A DNA stretch of 64,000 nt, from the NCBI GenBank assembly GCA_017302795.1, contig JAFLCB010000002.1, positions 248,001-312,000 of the forward strand, in the 5' to 3' direction. The notes below the pieces were generated by a model, which was given only the letters and a program-made list of their open reading frames with translations, searched no databases and had not been told where the DNA came from. Source of the stretch: Deltaproteobacteria bacterium. Its GTDB lineage: Bacteria > Bdellovibrionota > Bdellovibrionia > Bdellovibrionales > JAMPXM01. The position numbers and the translations under genes are program-made. Positions 43,520 to 52,314 of this stretch are shown here, piece after piece (positions within the stretch are counted from its first letter, which is position 1; each line of letters starts with the position of its first letter).

Positions 43520-45361
43520 GTGTTGAGCACTGAAGTTTCTGGAAAATCTTCGACAGCGAAGTTTGTGGCTCAGATTAAGCGTTCGCATTACGCCGGCAAC
43601 CTTCGAGTCGAGCACGCCGGTCAGACAGTTGTCATAATGGGATGGATTGATGGCCGACGAGATCATGGTGGCCTTATTTTTGTCGATGTTCGCGATCGAG
43701 AAGGCACTGTACAAGTGGTACTCGATCCTGCAAATCCTGCGATGGCTGCAGCAAAGGAACTTCGCGCGGAGTTCGTCGTTGGGATCCGCGGTTTAGTGCG
43801 TGCGCGTCCAAGCGGAATGACAAATAAAAAACTTGCTACTGGTGAAGTTGAAGTTGAGGCCCAAGAGATTGAAATCCTCAGTGAGGCAAAGACGCCGCCG
43901 TTTCAAGTGAACGACGATTCCGTTGGCGAAAATCTGCGTCTGAAATATCGCTATCTCGATATTCGGTCCCAGCGCCTCAGCGGATATCTGCGTAAACGAC
44001 ATGAAATTGTTCGCACAGTTAGAAACTATCTTTCTGACGAAGGATTTACGGAAGTCGAAACGCCTATTCTGTATAAATCAACGCCCGAAGGCGCACGGGA
44101 CTACCTTGTACCTTCGCGCGTGAATCAAGGTACCTTCTACGCGCTTCCGCAATCTCCTCAGACGTTGAAGCAGCTTTTGATGATCGGCGGAATGGACCGC
44201 TATTTTCAAATCGCTCGGTGTTTCCGAGACGAAGATTTGCGCGCAGATCGCCAGCCAGAGTTTTCACAAATCGATATCGAGATGAGCTTTGTTGACCAAG
44301 AGGATATCATCGCGGTGAACGAAAAGATGGCGCAGCTGATTTGGAAGAAGTTCCGCGGTGTCGAGCTTGGTCCGATTCCAAAAATGAAATTCATCGATGC
44401 TATGAACCGCTTTGGTTGCGACAAACCTGACATGCGTTTCGGTCTTGAACTGCAAGACCTCACGGCAAAAGCCGGGGGCACAGGTTTCAAGGTTTTTGAC
44501 GACGTCCTAGCAAAAAATGGCGTGATTAAAGGTCTTGGGGTTGAGCAGGCGGGTGATATGTCGCGCGCGCAGATAGACAAACTTGTCGAGATCGCCAAAA
44601 AAGGCGGCGCCAAAGGACTTGTTTGGATCAAAGGCGACGTGAATGGGACGCTCACTTCGGCCGTTAGCAAAGCGCTTCCTGAAGAGAAGGTAAAAGACTT
44701 TCATAAGACACTTTGCCCCTCCGGCAAAGGCTTGTCTTTAATCGTTGCCGACACCTTCGATACAGCTTGCTCGGCGCTTTCGGCGCTGCGTTTGCACTTT
44801 GGCCGCGAATTGAAGTTGATCGACGAATCCCAAGACAAGTTTCTGTGGGTCGTGGATTTCCCTTTGTTTGAGTACGATGCAGAAGGTGGTCGCTGGAACG
44901 CACGTCACCATCCGTTCACATCGCCACAGAATCAGCACATGGACATTCTCAAGAATGGCGAGGAAAAACGTTACGGTGAGATTCTGGCCAAAGCCTATGA
45001 CCTTGTTTGCAACGGCCACGAGATCGGCGGCGGGTCCGTGCGGATTCACCGCAGCGATGTTCAAGCTTCGATGTTCAAGGCCCTCGGTATGTCGCTGGAG
45101 GAAGCGAAGGAAAAGTTCGGTTTCTTCATGGAGGCCCTCACTTACGGAACCCCGCCTCACGCGGGGATTGCTTGGGGCGTTGATCGTTTGACGATGATTC
45201 TTTGCAACACAGACGCAATTCGCGATGTCATTGCGTTTCCAAAAACAGCGAAAGCGACGGACCTTATGGCCGATGCCCCGAACACCGTTTCCCGAGATCA
45301 ACTGATCGAACTCGGGATCCGTTTAGCTCCGGGCGTAGGTGAAACGCCAGCGACCTCCTAA
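43520..45361 (+). CDS. aspS: Aspartyl-tRNA synthetase
   Basis: Class II synthetase, 613 residues, bacterial type. The N-terminal anticodon-binding OB fold (~25-125) has VIMGWIDGRRDHGGLIFVDVRDREG. Class II motif 2 is FRDEDLRADRQPEFSQID (~residue 235), a bacterial GAD insert domain lies at ~310-430, and motif 3 is GIAWGVDRLTMIL near 555. The GTG start at 43520 has AGGAG 8 nt upstream, and a TTG directly follows it. A ~17-residue extension precedes the usual N-terminus. Convergent with the propeller-like gene, 3 nt apart. Confidence 0.96.
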   Translation: MLSTEVSGKSSTAKFVAQIKRSHYAGNLRVEHAGQTVVIMGWIDGRRDHGGLIFVDVRDREGTVQVVLDPANPAMAAAKELRAEFVVGIRGLVRARPSGMTNKKLATGEVEVEAQEIEILSEAKTPPFQVNDDSVGENLRLKYRYLDIRSQRLSGYLRKRHEIVRTVRNYLSDEGFTEVETPILYKSTPEGARDYLVPSRVNQGTFYALPQSPQTLKQLLMIGGMDRYFQIARCFRDEDLRADRQPEFSQIDIEMSFVDQEDIIAVNEKMAQLIWKKFRGVELGPIPKMKFIDAMNRFGCDKPDMRFGLELQDLTAKAGGTGFKVFDDVLAKNGVIKGLGVEQAGDMSRAQIDKLVEIAKKGGAKGLVWIKGDVNGTLTSAVSKALPEEKVKDFHKTLCPSGKGLSLIVADTFDTACSALSALRLHFGRELKLIDESQDKFLWVVDFPLFEYDAEGGRWNARHHPFTSPQNQHMDILKNGEEKRYGEILAKAYDLVCNGHEIGGGSVRIHRSDVQASMFKALGMSLEEAKEKFGFFMEALTYGTPPHAGIAWGVDRLTMILCNTDAIRDVIAFPKTAKATDLMADAPNTVSRDQLIELGIRLAPGVGETPATS

Positions 45362-45364
45362 TAA

Positions 45365-46630
45365 TTATTTCGTCACTCTTTGTTTTCGTCCCGCTGGTCT
45401 AGCTTGGACGGCGGGAAGCGACTGGCAATCGGCATGGCCAAAGTGCTGAGGGTGTTTCTTTCGAAGTGATTCACATTTTTCTCGAAACAGAAACGGTGCA
45501 ATCCATTCTGGATGCAATGTCGGGTAGTTCGGGCAACTCAAAATCATGGCGAGTGCTAACTTCTTCTGTGCCTCCGTTGGTGCGACACGATTGTAAAAGT
45601 CGCGCTCGATTTCTAAAACCGGCAAGCCGTCGCCCATAGACGATACTTCTGGCCCAAGTGCTTTTCTCGAAGTGCGCGCCATAAAATCTTTTTTGAAAGA
45701 TAGAACTCCAATACTGCCGTCAGGAAAAAAAACCGAGAAGTAGGCGTCAACGCTTTCGCTGGGCGGCTGAACTGGCACATACGTTCCCGAAGCAATATCA
45801 AAGACCAAAGCAGTTCGGCTTTTTAGCCCTGCAATATGGGCGGGAAAAGTGATCATCCCGCCATCGTAAGAAAAGGACACTTTGCTGGTTCCAAAGCCGA
45901 GATCTGCAACTTGCCGGCAATGACCTCCAGGCATGGTGATATCATAAACGATAGTGGTTTTAGTCGCCGAGCTAATCGTAGCGAATCTGCGGCCATTTCG
46001 CGACATCATCGGCAGCGCCCAGTCGAGATCACCACGATTGCTTAGGTTGCCGCAGAGTTTCGTCGGTTTGCCGATTGCGACAATCTTTCCGTCTTTTTCT
46101 TGGTAGTCGTTTATGACGCCTCTCCCTTCGCCAGTTAGCACTCGGTAAAAAGTCTTACCGCTCTGATCATTAAGCTGACCTACTGATTGATACCATCCCG
46201 TGTGGTCTTTGAATTCTGCTACTGGTTTTGCGTTTTTATTACCTCGATTTAGGTCTTCGACTTTGTAAAATCGAACCGGAACCGGATGTACATAATATTT
46301 CCCATCAAGTGTTGGGTAGGGATCAATTCCCTTCGTGATTTCGGTCGTGCGACGCGTTTTCAGGTTATAAACTTTTGCTCGAGTTTGGTTGACCATGATT
46401 CGGCTTGCCCAGCGGCCATTCATCATCAATCTGTCGTTCCCAAGGGGTTGCGAGAAATATCCCTCCGTGCCATTCAGTGAATGACGTTCATTTCGCGGCC
46501 TTTCTATCAAACAAGAACGCTCTAGTTCGAGTTCCGCTGGTAAAGCTGACGACTGAGCGGCTTGAATCGAAACCAAAGAGATCAGGATAAAAAGACCCGA
46601 ACGATTCGCTATTGAACGATTAAAGATCAC
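45365..46630 (-). CDS. Secreted beta-propeller-like protein of unknown function
   Basis: 421 residues from a GTG at 46630 that overlaps the upstream stop in GTGA, with AGGG ~7 nt upstream; an earlier in-frame start at 46678 is less likely. The signal segment (~8-28, SGLFILISLVSIQAAQSSA) predicts export. Repeated blocks such as SRNGRRFATISSATKTTIVYD and SYDGGMITFP...TALVFDIASG look like WD40/TolB-type propeller blades. Cysteines near both ends (RSCLIER, CPNYP, CESLRK, ADCQSL) may form disulfides. No family assigned. Translationally coupled to the secreted protein at 46627-47433. Confidence 0.72.
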   Translation of the reverse strand: MIFNRSIANRSGLFILISLVSIQAAQSSALPAELELERSCLIERPRNERHSLNGTEGYFSQPLGNDRLMMNGRWASRIMVNQTRAKVYNLKTRRTTEITKGIDPYPTLDGKYYVHPVPVRFYKVEDLNRGNKNAKPVAEFKDHTGWYQSVGQLNDQSGKTFYRVLTGEGRGVINDYQEKDGKIVAIGKPTKLCGNLSNRGDLDWALPMMSRNGRRFATISSATKTTIVYDITMPGGHCRQVADLGFGTSKVSFSYDGGMITFPAHIAGLKSRTALVFDIASGTYVPVQPPSESVDAYFSVFFPDGSIGVLSFKKDFMARTSRKALGPEVSSMGDGLPVLEIERDFYNRVAPTEAQKKLALAMILSCPNYPTLHPEWIAPFLFREKCESLRKKHPQHFGHADCQSLPAVQARPAGRKQRVTK

Positions 46631-47433
46631 TTTTTTCCCTTCGCTTCCGAAGCGGAGTCCGTTAGCCACTTCTTCCAAACCGTTTTCGGTTTGTGTCCTG
46701 AATATGCGTCACTTTGCAATTGGCCATTAATAGAAGCCAGAACGGACGGGAACTGTCTGCTTAACCCGCGATACATGTAGCCTGTTTGATCGAGCGAGGC
46801 CCACTGGACAGCAACCTTCGAAATGAGCGACTGTTGTTCCGCGAGTAAGTCTTTTTGAACCTGCGACTGCTGCTCAGATGGCATATTTCGATCAGCCAGA
46901 AAAACGACCTCGAATTTGAGGTCATTTGCAATTTCGAGAATTGAAACCATTCCTTCTACAGAAAGTGGCATTGCCGTCGAGTAGCTATAATATAGAGTGT
47001 TTCCGCTTTTTAGTCCTGATTGGTTTTTCCGAGCGTCTTTCAGCGTCTTCACGAATTTATCCGCGTCGAACAAACAGTCGCTGGAATTTGATATTTCAAC
47101 GGCCTCCGACCGATCGTTGTCAGAGTAAATTATGCGGGAAGAACGGAGCTCGGCATTTCCTGTGGTCGTTTGAATTTGGATCCAGTTCAAGGACTTACGA
47201 TCAAAAGCGTTCCACGTTTGAACAGAGCCGATCGTAGGCGCAGACTGCCAATCCCATCGATGCAAGTTTAAATCGGTCAGCGCGATTGATAATTGATTGC
47301 GACACTCAGTCGGAGAGATGTTTTCTAACACACCGCTCATTTTAACTGCCGCCGAATTTGAGGTCGAAGTACAAAATAAAATGCTCGTAGTAATAAAGAA
47401 CTTTGCGAACACAGAGAGCAAGCGATGGTTCAT
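46627..47433 (-). CDS. Secreted protein of unknown function
   Basis: 268 residues with a signal peptide (~1-29, MNHRLLSVFAKFFITTSILF then a small-residue site). The mature part has two cysteines (TECRNQL, SDCLFDA), an alternating strand/helix pattern and FEVVFLADRNMP, which could sit in an alpha/beta fold. No family is recognised. It is the first gene of a two-gene unit with the propeller-like protein (4-nt stop/start overlap), so the two probably act together in the periplasm or outside the cell. A 20-bp palindrome lies ~40 nt upstream of its start. Confidence 0.72.
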   Translation of the reverse strand: MNHRLLSVFAKFFITTSILFCTSTSNSAAVKMSGVLENISPTECRNQLSIALTDLNLHRWDWQSAPTIGSVQTWNAFDRKSLNWIQIQTTTGNAELRSSRIIYSDNDRSEAVEISNSSDCLFDADKFVKTLKDARKNQSGLKSGNTLYYSYSTAMPLSVEGMVSILEIANDLKFEVVFLADRNMPSEQQSQVQKDLLAEQQSLISKVAVQWASLDQTGYMYRGLSRQFPSVLASINGQLQSDAYSGHKPKTVWKKWLTDSASEAKGKK

Positions 47434-47473
47434 ATTAATTTAGTTTGAAATGAGTTTGATGAAAGTTGTAGCT

Positions 47474-47493
47474 GACCTTCAATATCGAAGGTC
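47474..47493. promoter_or_regulatory. 20-bp near-perfect palindrome in a divergent promoter region
   Basis: GACCTTCAATATCGAAGGTC is symmetrical except for one mismatched pair. It lies in the 207-nt gap between divergent genes (starts at 47433 and 47641), 41 nt from the minus-strand start. This fits an operator for a dimeric regulator. A second hairpin, GCACAC with GTGTGC (47601-47623), lies just before the ribosome site of the plus-strand gene. Confidence 0.4.
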
Positions 47494-47640
47494 TAGTATT
47501 CCGTTTTCACACTCGACTAAATTCCAGTTTTACCCTCGACTCCGCAGCTTTGTCTCAAGGTGAGCCGACAAGAGACTGCGAGGCACATGATGTGACTCAC
47601 GCACACTCGAGCGAAGGGTGTGCACCGACAGGAGGTTGGT

Positions 47641-48171
47641 ATGGAGAAGATCAGCGGAATTTTGCCTAGTTCATCGCGAGTTTCATCCGTTGATATGAAA
47701 GACGCTGCACCCATTCGCCCCGGAACACCTAGTTTCGGAAGACCAGAAGGCGTTTCTTCCTTACGAGACGCAAAAATCGGTGAAACAGCGGCTAGGGCCG
47801 CAAAAATCAATCAAGACCGTCTTGACTGGAAATCTAAGGATCTCAATCAGGCCGCTCTGGCTCGCGAGATTTCTGAAAGCTTTTTCATCAACCGAAAGGC
47901 CAATGCCGTGAATGAAATGAATGTCGACGCGGGAATGACGGAGCTAAGGGGAGATACTGCCAATCAGGGGATCCCTGCCGCAATGATGTCGGCGAAAGCC
48001 TCGGCGCCAGCCGGTTTTGACTCGAGAATCGAATCTGTTGTTGAATCTGTAACGAGTGATTTTGGCGATTTGGCTACTGATCTTGCTCCCGTTGAAATGA
48101 ACGAATCGCCCCAATCCGATGCGCCAGCTGGCCTTTATCCGAGAGGCAGTTTTGTCGACGTCCGTGCATAA
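47641..48171 (+). CDS. Unknown soluble protein, Ser/Pro-rich N-terminus
   Basis: 176 residues from the ATG at 47641, which has AGGAGG 5 nt upstream. There is no signal peptide or membrane segment. The first ~40 residues are polar and Pro/Ser-rich (RPGTPSFGRPEGVSSL). A short helical part follows (AARAAKINQDRLDWKSKDLNQ), then an acidic, disordered-looking C-terminus. No family is recognised. The 3' end overlaps the convergent cpaF-type gene by 37 nt. A regulatory or cytoplasmic scaffold role linked to the Tad locus is possible but not shown. Confidence 0.65.
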   Translation: MEKISGILPSSSRVSSVDMKDAAPIRPGTPSFGRPEGVSSLRDAKIGETAARAAKINQDRLDWKSKDLNQAALAREISESFFINRKANAVNEMNVDAGMTELRGDTANQGIPAAMMSAKASAPAGFDSRIESVVESVTSDFGDLATDLAPVEMNESPQSDAPAGLYPRGSFVDVRA

Positions 48172-49322
48172 GTGAGATTGCTTCCATGTCGATAGAGCGT
48201 GGAAAAACAAAAGCCAATATCTTCCAGCGAGGCGACCTGGTGAATACTTCCCAGTCGCCTTTTCCCGTCTTCGTCCTTTTCAGCGACGACAATGAAGTCG
48301 ATACTTGAATGAATCAGCGAGCGAACTGTGTGAGTGGTCCACTGTGGTGCGCCCATTTGCACGAGCATTTCCAGGCGCAGCAATGCCTCGCGCGGTGTTG
48401 CTGCGTGAAGTGTCCCCCAGCAACCCCTGTGACCGGTGGCAAAAGCCATCAATAGGTCCTTTGCCTCTCCGCCGCGGACTTCACCCATGACAATTCGGTC
48501 GGGCCGCATTCGCAAACAGTGCTTGAGGAGATCTCCGAGGCCGAATTCCGTGTCGCCAGCGACTCGTGCAGGTTTGGAAAGAAGTTTTGTACTTACGGCG
48601 TTCGGTATCGCAATCTCGTCGGTGTCTTCGATCAGCAAGATCCGCTCGTTTGAACCGGTTGCGTTCAGGCAGGCTGAAAGAGCCGAGGTTTTTCCGGCTC
48701 CGGTTGCTCCCACAACAAGTACATTGGATTTCTCATCTACGATTTTCTCTAAAAGTTTCCTTCCGCTGTCATCGACCCAACCCAGTTCTCTAAGCTCATC
48801 GAGTGACCATTTTTTATTGCGGATTCTTCTGAGTGTGATGTTGGGCGTTTCACTGACAATCGGGAGACCCGCGACGTGAACTCGGAAATCTCTCCATCGG
48901 CCGTTAGCAAAAGGCTGTGTTTCATCGGTGTTTGTACGCGCTTCTCGCGTCAGCCGGTGAACAAAGCTTCGGAACGTCGTGTGATTTAAAAACCTGTCTG
49001 AGTGAGGAATCAACTTTCCTTTCCGTTCGAGCCAAATCACTTCGGGTGAAAGAATGAGGATCTCGGTAACGTCGTCGTCACCGATCGCCGAGTGGAGCGG
49101 CCCAAATTCAAATAGCTCTTCAAGCACACGGCGTTTCGTAATTTCGCTCAGATGGAGAGTCGCTTTATCTATGCACGTTTCAAGGGCGACGTCGCGATCG
49201 CGGTTAATACGATCCAATACTGGCGTGTGCTTGAGACTTGGAATTTCTTGAATGGCACGTAACGTTGATTCCGCTTGCTTAAAAACTTCAGCATTGAAGA
49301 GGGTATTTTCACTAGATTCCAT
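48135..49322 (-). CDS. cpaF: Tad pilus assembly ATPase CpaF (TadA-like)
   Basis: 395 residues from the ATG at 49322 (GAGGG 5-6 nt upstream); the frame is open back to 49427 but that part overlaps the secretin gene. A secretion ATPase: an N-terminal helical domain, then VVGATGAGKTSALS (Walker A, ~185), an Asp box LLIEDTDEI, and RPDRIVMGEVRGGEA (Walker B, ~250) with GHRGCWGTLHAATPREAL after it. It powers Flp pilus extension or retraction. It overlaps the upstream secretin gene by 11 nt. The usual tadB/tadC partners do not follow. Confidence 0.92.
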   Translation of the reverse strand: MESSENTLFNAEVFKQAESTLRAIQEIPSLKHTPVLDRINRDRDVALETCIDKATLHLSEITKRRVLEELFEFGPLHSAIGDDDVTEILILSPEVIWLERKGKLIPHSDRFLNHTTFRSFVHRLTREARTNTDETQPFANGRWRDFRVHVAGLPIVSETPNITLRRIRNKKWSLDELRELGWVDDSGRKLLEKIVDEKSNVLVVGATGAGKTSALSACLNATGSNERILLIEDTDEIAIPNAVSTKLLSKPARVAGDTEFGLGDLLKHCLRMRPDRIVMGEVRGGEAKDLLMAFATGHRGCWGTLHAATPREALLRLEMLVQMGAPQWTTHTVRSLIHSSIDFIVVAEKDEDGKRRLGSIHQVASLEDIGFCFSTLYRHGSNLTYARTSTKLPLG

Positions 49323-50712
49323 TTTCGCCCTCGCTTGGCGCATTTGGAAAATAGACTTCGGGCGTAACGAAGACCAAGAGTTCGGTAAGGTTTTGGTTAA
49401 AGTCTTGGCTTTCGAACAGTCTTCCAAGAATAGGGATGGAGTTTAATAGAGCGACCCCGGAGACCGCTTTCGATTCTTCTTTCTTTATTAGCCCCGAAAG
49501 CACGACAGTTTGAGTTCCCTTGAGATTGAACTGAGTATCAATTCGATTTGTGAGAATTCCCGGTACAGTGTCGACTTTGTTGGCCCCATCGAGCGACGAA
49601 ATTTCGGTGCTAAGCTGAAACTTCAAACGTCCCAGGCGATCTGCCCGTGGCTGAACATGGAGCATGATTCCGTATTTTTTCCATTCAACTTGCGATGTGC
49701 GAATAGTGGAAATTTTAATAGGTATTTCACCACCGGCGAAAAACTTTGCCTCTCCTCCCGAACGGCACAACAGATTGGGCATAGCTAAAATCCGACCATC
49801 ACCGGAATTTTCAAGTGCTTCGATTTTGGCGGTGAGCGATTCGCTCGACACCACAAATGAGGAGGCCGCGCTAACCGTCAAATCTTGAGGCCATCGAATC
49901 CCCAGCAATTGCCTCTTGGAACGACGGATTTCCGCAAGGACAATCTGTGTTCGAACCATCGGTTCGAGCTCATTTAACGTTGCCGAGGTTTCAAGCGATA
50001 AACCAAGGGTGGTCACTGCTAGAAGTTGAGTTGCCGAATGCTTCGGCCCCTCAGTGCCGGAGGTCAGCCGGATTCCCGATTCATCTATACGCAAAAAGTC
50101 GCCCGGCCACGCTAGCTTCTTTAGTTCTCCGTCGATTGCCCTATGTAGGTCTCCTCGGATCGGGGCAAAGGTGTTGGCTTCAAGGCGCCAAGCAATTCGA
50201 TGAGTTTTTGCTATTGCTACTAAGTTCTCCCAATCATCAATTCGCAGTAGTTCGCCGGTCACGACGACTTGCGGAAGCGCGGCTGGGTCAAGCGTGAGCC
50301 CGCGGCGTAAACTTAAATAATCGTTAAAGCGGCGGGCCGCTTCCGCGACTTTTCTTTCTGTCACGTAAATGGTTCGATCTTGAAGCAAAGACTCGTCTCG
50401 CTTGTCGCGGACATCGCCTCCGCGGGACGAGATAAAGCGCATACTTGTTCTGCCCGTACGACGGCCGGTGAGAATGATGCTTGATCCGATAGATCGGGCT
50501 CGGACTATCCCACCGTCGCTTATATGAATTTTCGATGCGTTTGGGATTTCTAATCGCACCGATTCTCCTAAACCGATGATAGAGGTTTTCGCATTGGCCC
50601 CCAGTGCGAAAAAAGAAGAAGCTGCAAGAAGGGCATAAAGCAGGCGTCTTTGCAGGCTGGGGCTCAAGGATCGGATGATTAACAAATTGCAAATGGGCTT
50701 TGGGGCATTCAT
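49312..50712 (-). CDS. cpaC: Tad pilus outer-membrane secretin CpaC (RcpA-like)
   Basis: 466 residues. A signal peptide ends near ALGANA (~41). An N-terminal domain with IGLGESVRLEIPNASKIHISDGGIVRAR is the CpaC pilus-assembly N-domain. The secretin domain (~250-455) contains GDGRILAMPNLLCRSGGEAKFFAGGEIP, VDTVPGILTNRIDTQFNLKGTQTVVLSGLI, and the closing VSGVALLNSIPILGRLFES and LTELLVFVTPEVY. It forms the outer-membrane channel for the Flp pilus. GAGG lies 8 nt upstream. Coupled to cpaF by an 11-nt overlap. Confidence 0.92.
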   Translation of the reverse strand: MNAPKPICNLLIIRSLSPSLQRRLLYALLAASSFFALGANAKTSIIGLGESVRLEIPNASKIHISDGGIVRARSIGSSIILTGRRTGRTSMRFISSRGGDVRDKRDESLLQDRTIYVTERKVAEAARRFNDYLSLRRGLTLDPAALPQVVVTGELLRIDDWENLVAIAKTHRIAWRLEANTFAPIRGDLHRAIDGELKKLAWPGDFLRIDESGIRLTSGTEGPKHSATQLLAVTTLGLSLETSATLNELEPMVRTQIVLAEIRRSKRQLLGIRWPQDLTVSAASSFVVSSESLTAKIEALENSGDGRILAMPNLLCRSGGEAKFFAGGEIPIKISTIRTSQVEWKKYGIMLHVQPRADRLGRLKFQLSTEISSLDGANKVDTVPGILTNRIDTQFNLKGTQTVVLSGLIKKEESKAVSGVALLNSIPILGRLFESQDFNQNLTELLVFVTPEVYFPNAPSEGENGI

Positions 50713-50829
50713 AGGTTTGGCCTCGCTGGCGGAAAAAGCGTGATGCTTTCGCAGTTCTGCAAGAGCGGTAAACCTCTGAGATCGAACTATTCGACAATAG
50801 AGTGAAGAAATTTGTCCGAGTTCCGGATA

Positions 50830-51954
50830 TCAGTGTTGGAGGGAGTCAGGATCAATTCCGATTGAGAAGCTTGCAACGACTTTTCCTGCTTTAGAAGCCA
50901 GCTCAAGTTTAGAATCCTGCAACTTTAAAAGGGCGTTACAAATACTGAGGCCGAGCCCAGTGCCGACCGAGTGATTCAACGTGTTTTCGTTGAGCGTAAA
51001 TGGCTTGAAAAGATTTTGAATTTTTCTTTCGTCGATGGCAGGTCCGAGATTTTCAATCGAGATTTTGTAAAGTCCGCCTGCAATGGTTTTTCCGCTAACT
51101 TGGATTTCGCTGCTTGCGGTGGCGAACTTCACAGCGTTGTGGGTCAGTCGACGAATCACATTTTTCAATATTTTTTCATCGCCAATGAAGTTTTGATTTT
51201 CGATGTCGAAACGAATCTCAAGGTGTCGATCCGACGCAATTTTTACGACGGGATCAGTTAGAAGTTTTTCGCTTAGTACCGACTTCGAGGTTAAGGATCT
51301 CAAATCTAGTTTGGTTTGCTTCGTCTCTGCCGAAACCAACTCTAAAGAGTCATTGATCATATCTTGCAAACGAGTTGCGGCGGTGCGGATGCGGCTGAGA
51401 TAACGCTGCTGATCGACATCGAGCTTTGTTTCACCCAAGAGGTCCGTAAAACTGAGCATTGTTGTGAGAGGTGTTTTTAATTCATGGTTCACTAGCACCA
51501 TGAATTGGTTTTTCGCTTGATCCAAGGTTTGCAGTTCGTCGAGGGCCTCCTGCAGCGCTCGATTCTTCTCCATCAGCTCTTGGCCGAGCTCATACCGTTC
51601 GACAGCTTTGTCGATCGTGTTAACGAGATCGACGGGGTCCCAAGGTTTATTTACGTAGCGATAAATTTGCCCGCTATTGATCGCTTCAATAACGACTTCA
51701 ATATCGGCGTAACCCGTCAGCAAAATACGGATGGCATCGGGGTGGGTGGAGAGTGACTTTGTTAGAAATTCAACGCCAGTCATTCTCGGCATTCGTTGAT
51801 CGCTGATGATCAAGGTAACTCGATTTTTGTCCAGAATCTTAATAGCGTCTGCGCCTGAAGTCGCCTTTAGTACCTTGTACTTCGTACGAAAGAGGCGCTC
51901 GAGCGCATCTACGTTATCAGCTTCGTCATCAACGCAAAGAATGGTGTGCTTCAT
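50830..51954 (-). CDS. Response regulator-histidine kinase fusion
   Basis: 374 residues, soluble. An N-terminal receiver (1-120) with phosphoacceptor D52 in ISDQRMP is followed by a coiled linker, then HisKA with H157 in LVNHELKTP. A HATPase domain comes last, with NVIRRLTHNAVKFA and VGTGLGLSICNALL. A receiver placed in front of a kinase suggests that phosphorylation controls the kinase. No membrane segment or output domain is seen, so a partner must carry the output. It lies 117 nt upstream of the cpaC-cpaF pair on the same strand and may regulate the pilus. Confidence 0.9.
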   Translation of the reverse strand: MKHTILCVDDEADNVDALERLFRTKYKVLKATSGADAIKILDKNRVTLIISDQRMPRMTGVEFLTKSLSTHPDAIRILLTGYADIEVVIEAINSGQIYRYVNKPWDPVDLVNTIDKAVERYELGQELMEKNRALQEALDELQTLDQAKNQFMVLVNHELKTPLTTMLSFTDLLGETKLDVDQQRYLSRIRTAATRLQDMINDSLELVSAETKQTKLDLRSLTSKSVLSEKLLTDPVVKIASDRHLEIRFDIENQNFIGDEKILKNVIRRLTHNAVKFATASSEIQVSGKTIAGGLYKISIENLGPAIDERKIQNLFKPFTLNENTLNHSVGTGLGLSICNALLKLQDSKLELASKAGKVVASFSIGIDPDSLQH

Positions 51955-52314
51955 CAGTTATTTCTAGTGTAGGATTTAATCAGAGGAACCTGCAATACGG
52001 TTTCCTTGAGTAGTGCTGCTCGACGTCCAAGGAGGGAAGTCGGTAGAAACCGCGCGAGAACCTAGGTTTCGGCTTGCCGACGCCCTTTCAGGAATCTCTC
52101 GAAAAGCGCGGATTCACCTGCCCAATTCCCGACCGAGGTCTAGGGCATCCTCTCTTGCTGTCAACATTTTCGACACGGATACGGCATTAGCTTGAAAAGC
52201 AACTCGACTTGTATCGAGGTGATTCAAGTCGAGCGTCGAAAATGTCGACACGGTAGAAGTGATAGACCGTTTACGTAAGACCGCTTCGAATAGCGAAGCG
52301 ATCAAGGAGACGAC
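51955..52314. promoter_or_regulatory. 360-nt divergent intergenic region with compound dyads
   Basis: Region between the regulator-kinase fusion (minus) and the Gly/Met-repeat gene (plus). It contains two related 17-bp sites of the form TGTCGA-N5-TCGACA: 52159-52175 (minus orientation, one mismatch) and 52234-52250 (first base differs). A 9-bp inverted repeat, CTCGACTTG (52203-52211) with CAAGTCGAG (52225-52233), abuts the second site. AAGGAG at 52305-52310 is the ribosome site of the next gene. The layout fits cooperative binding by a dimeric regulator. I see no tRNA or known riboswitch. Confidence 0.6.

Noticed and set aside
52013-52195. 60-codon plus-strand frame in the region before the Gly/Met-repeat gene
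   Set aside because: It runs through the operator dyads, has no recognisable product, and better explains as non-coding regulatory DNA.
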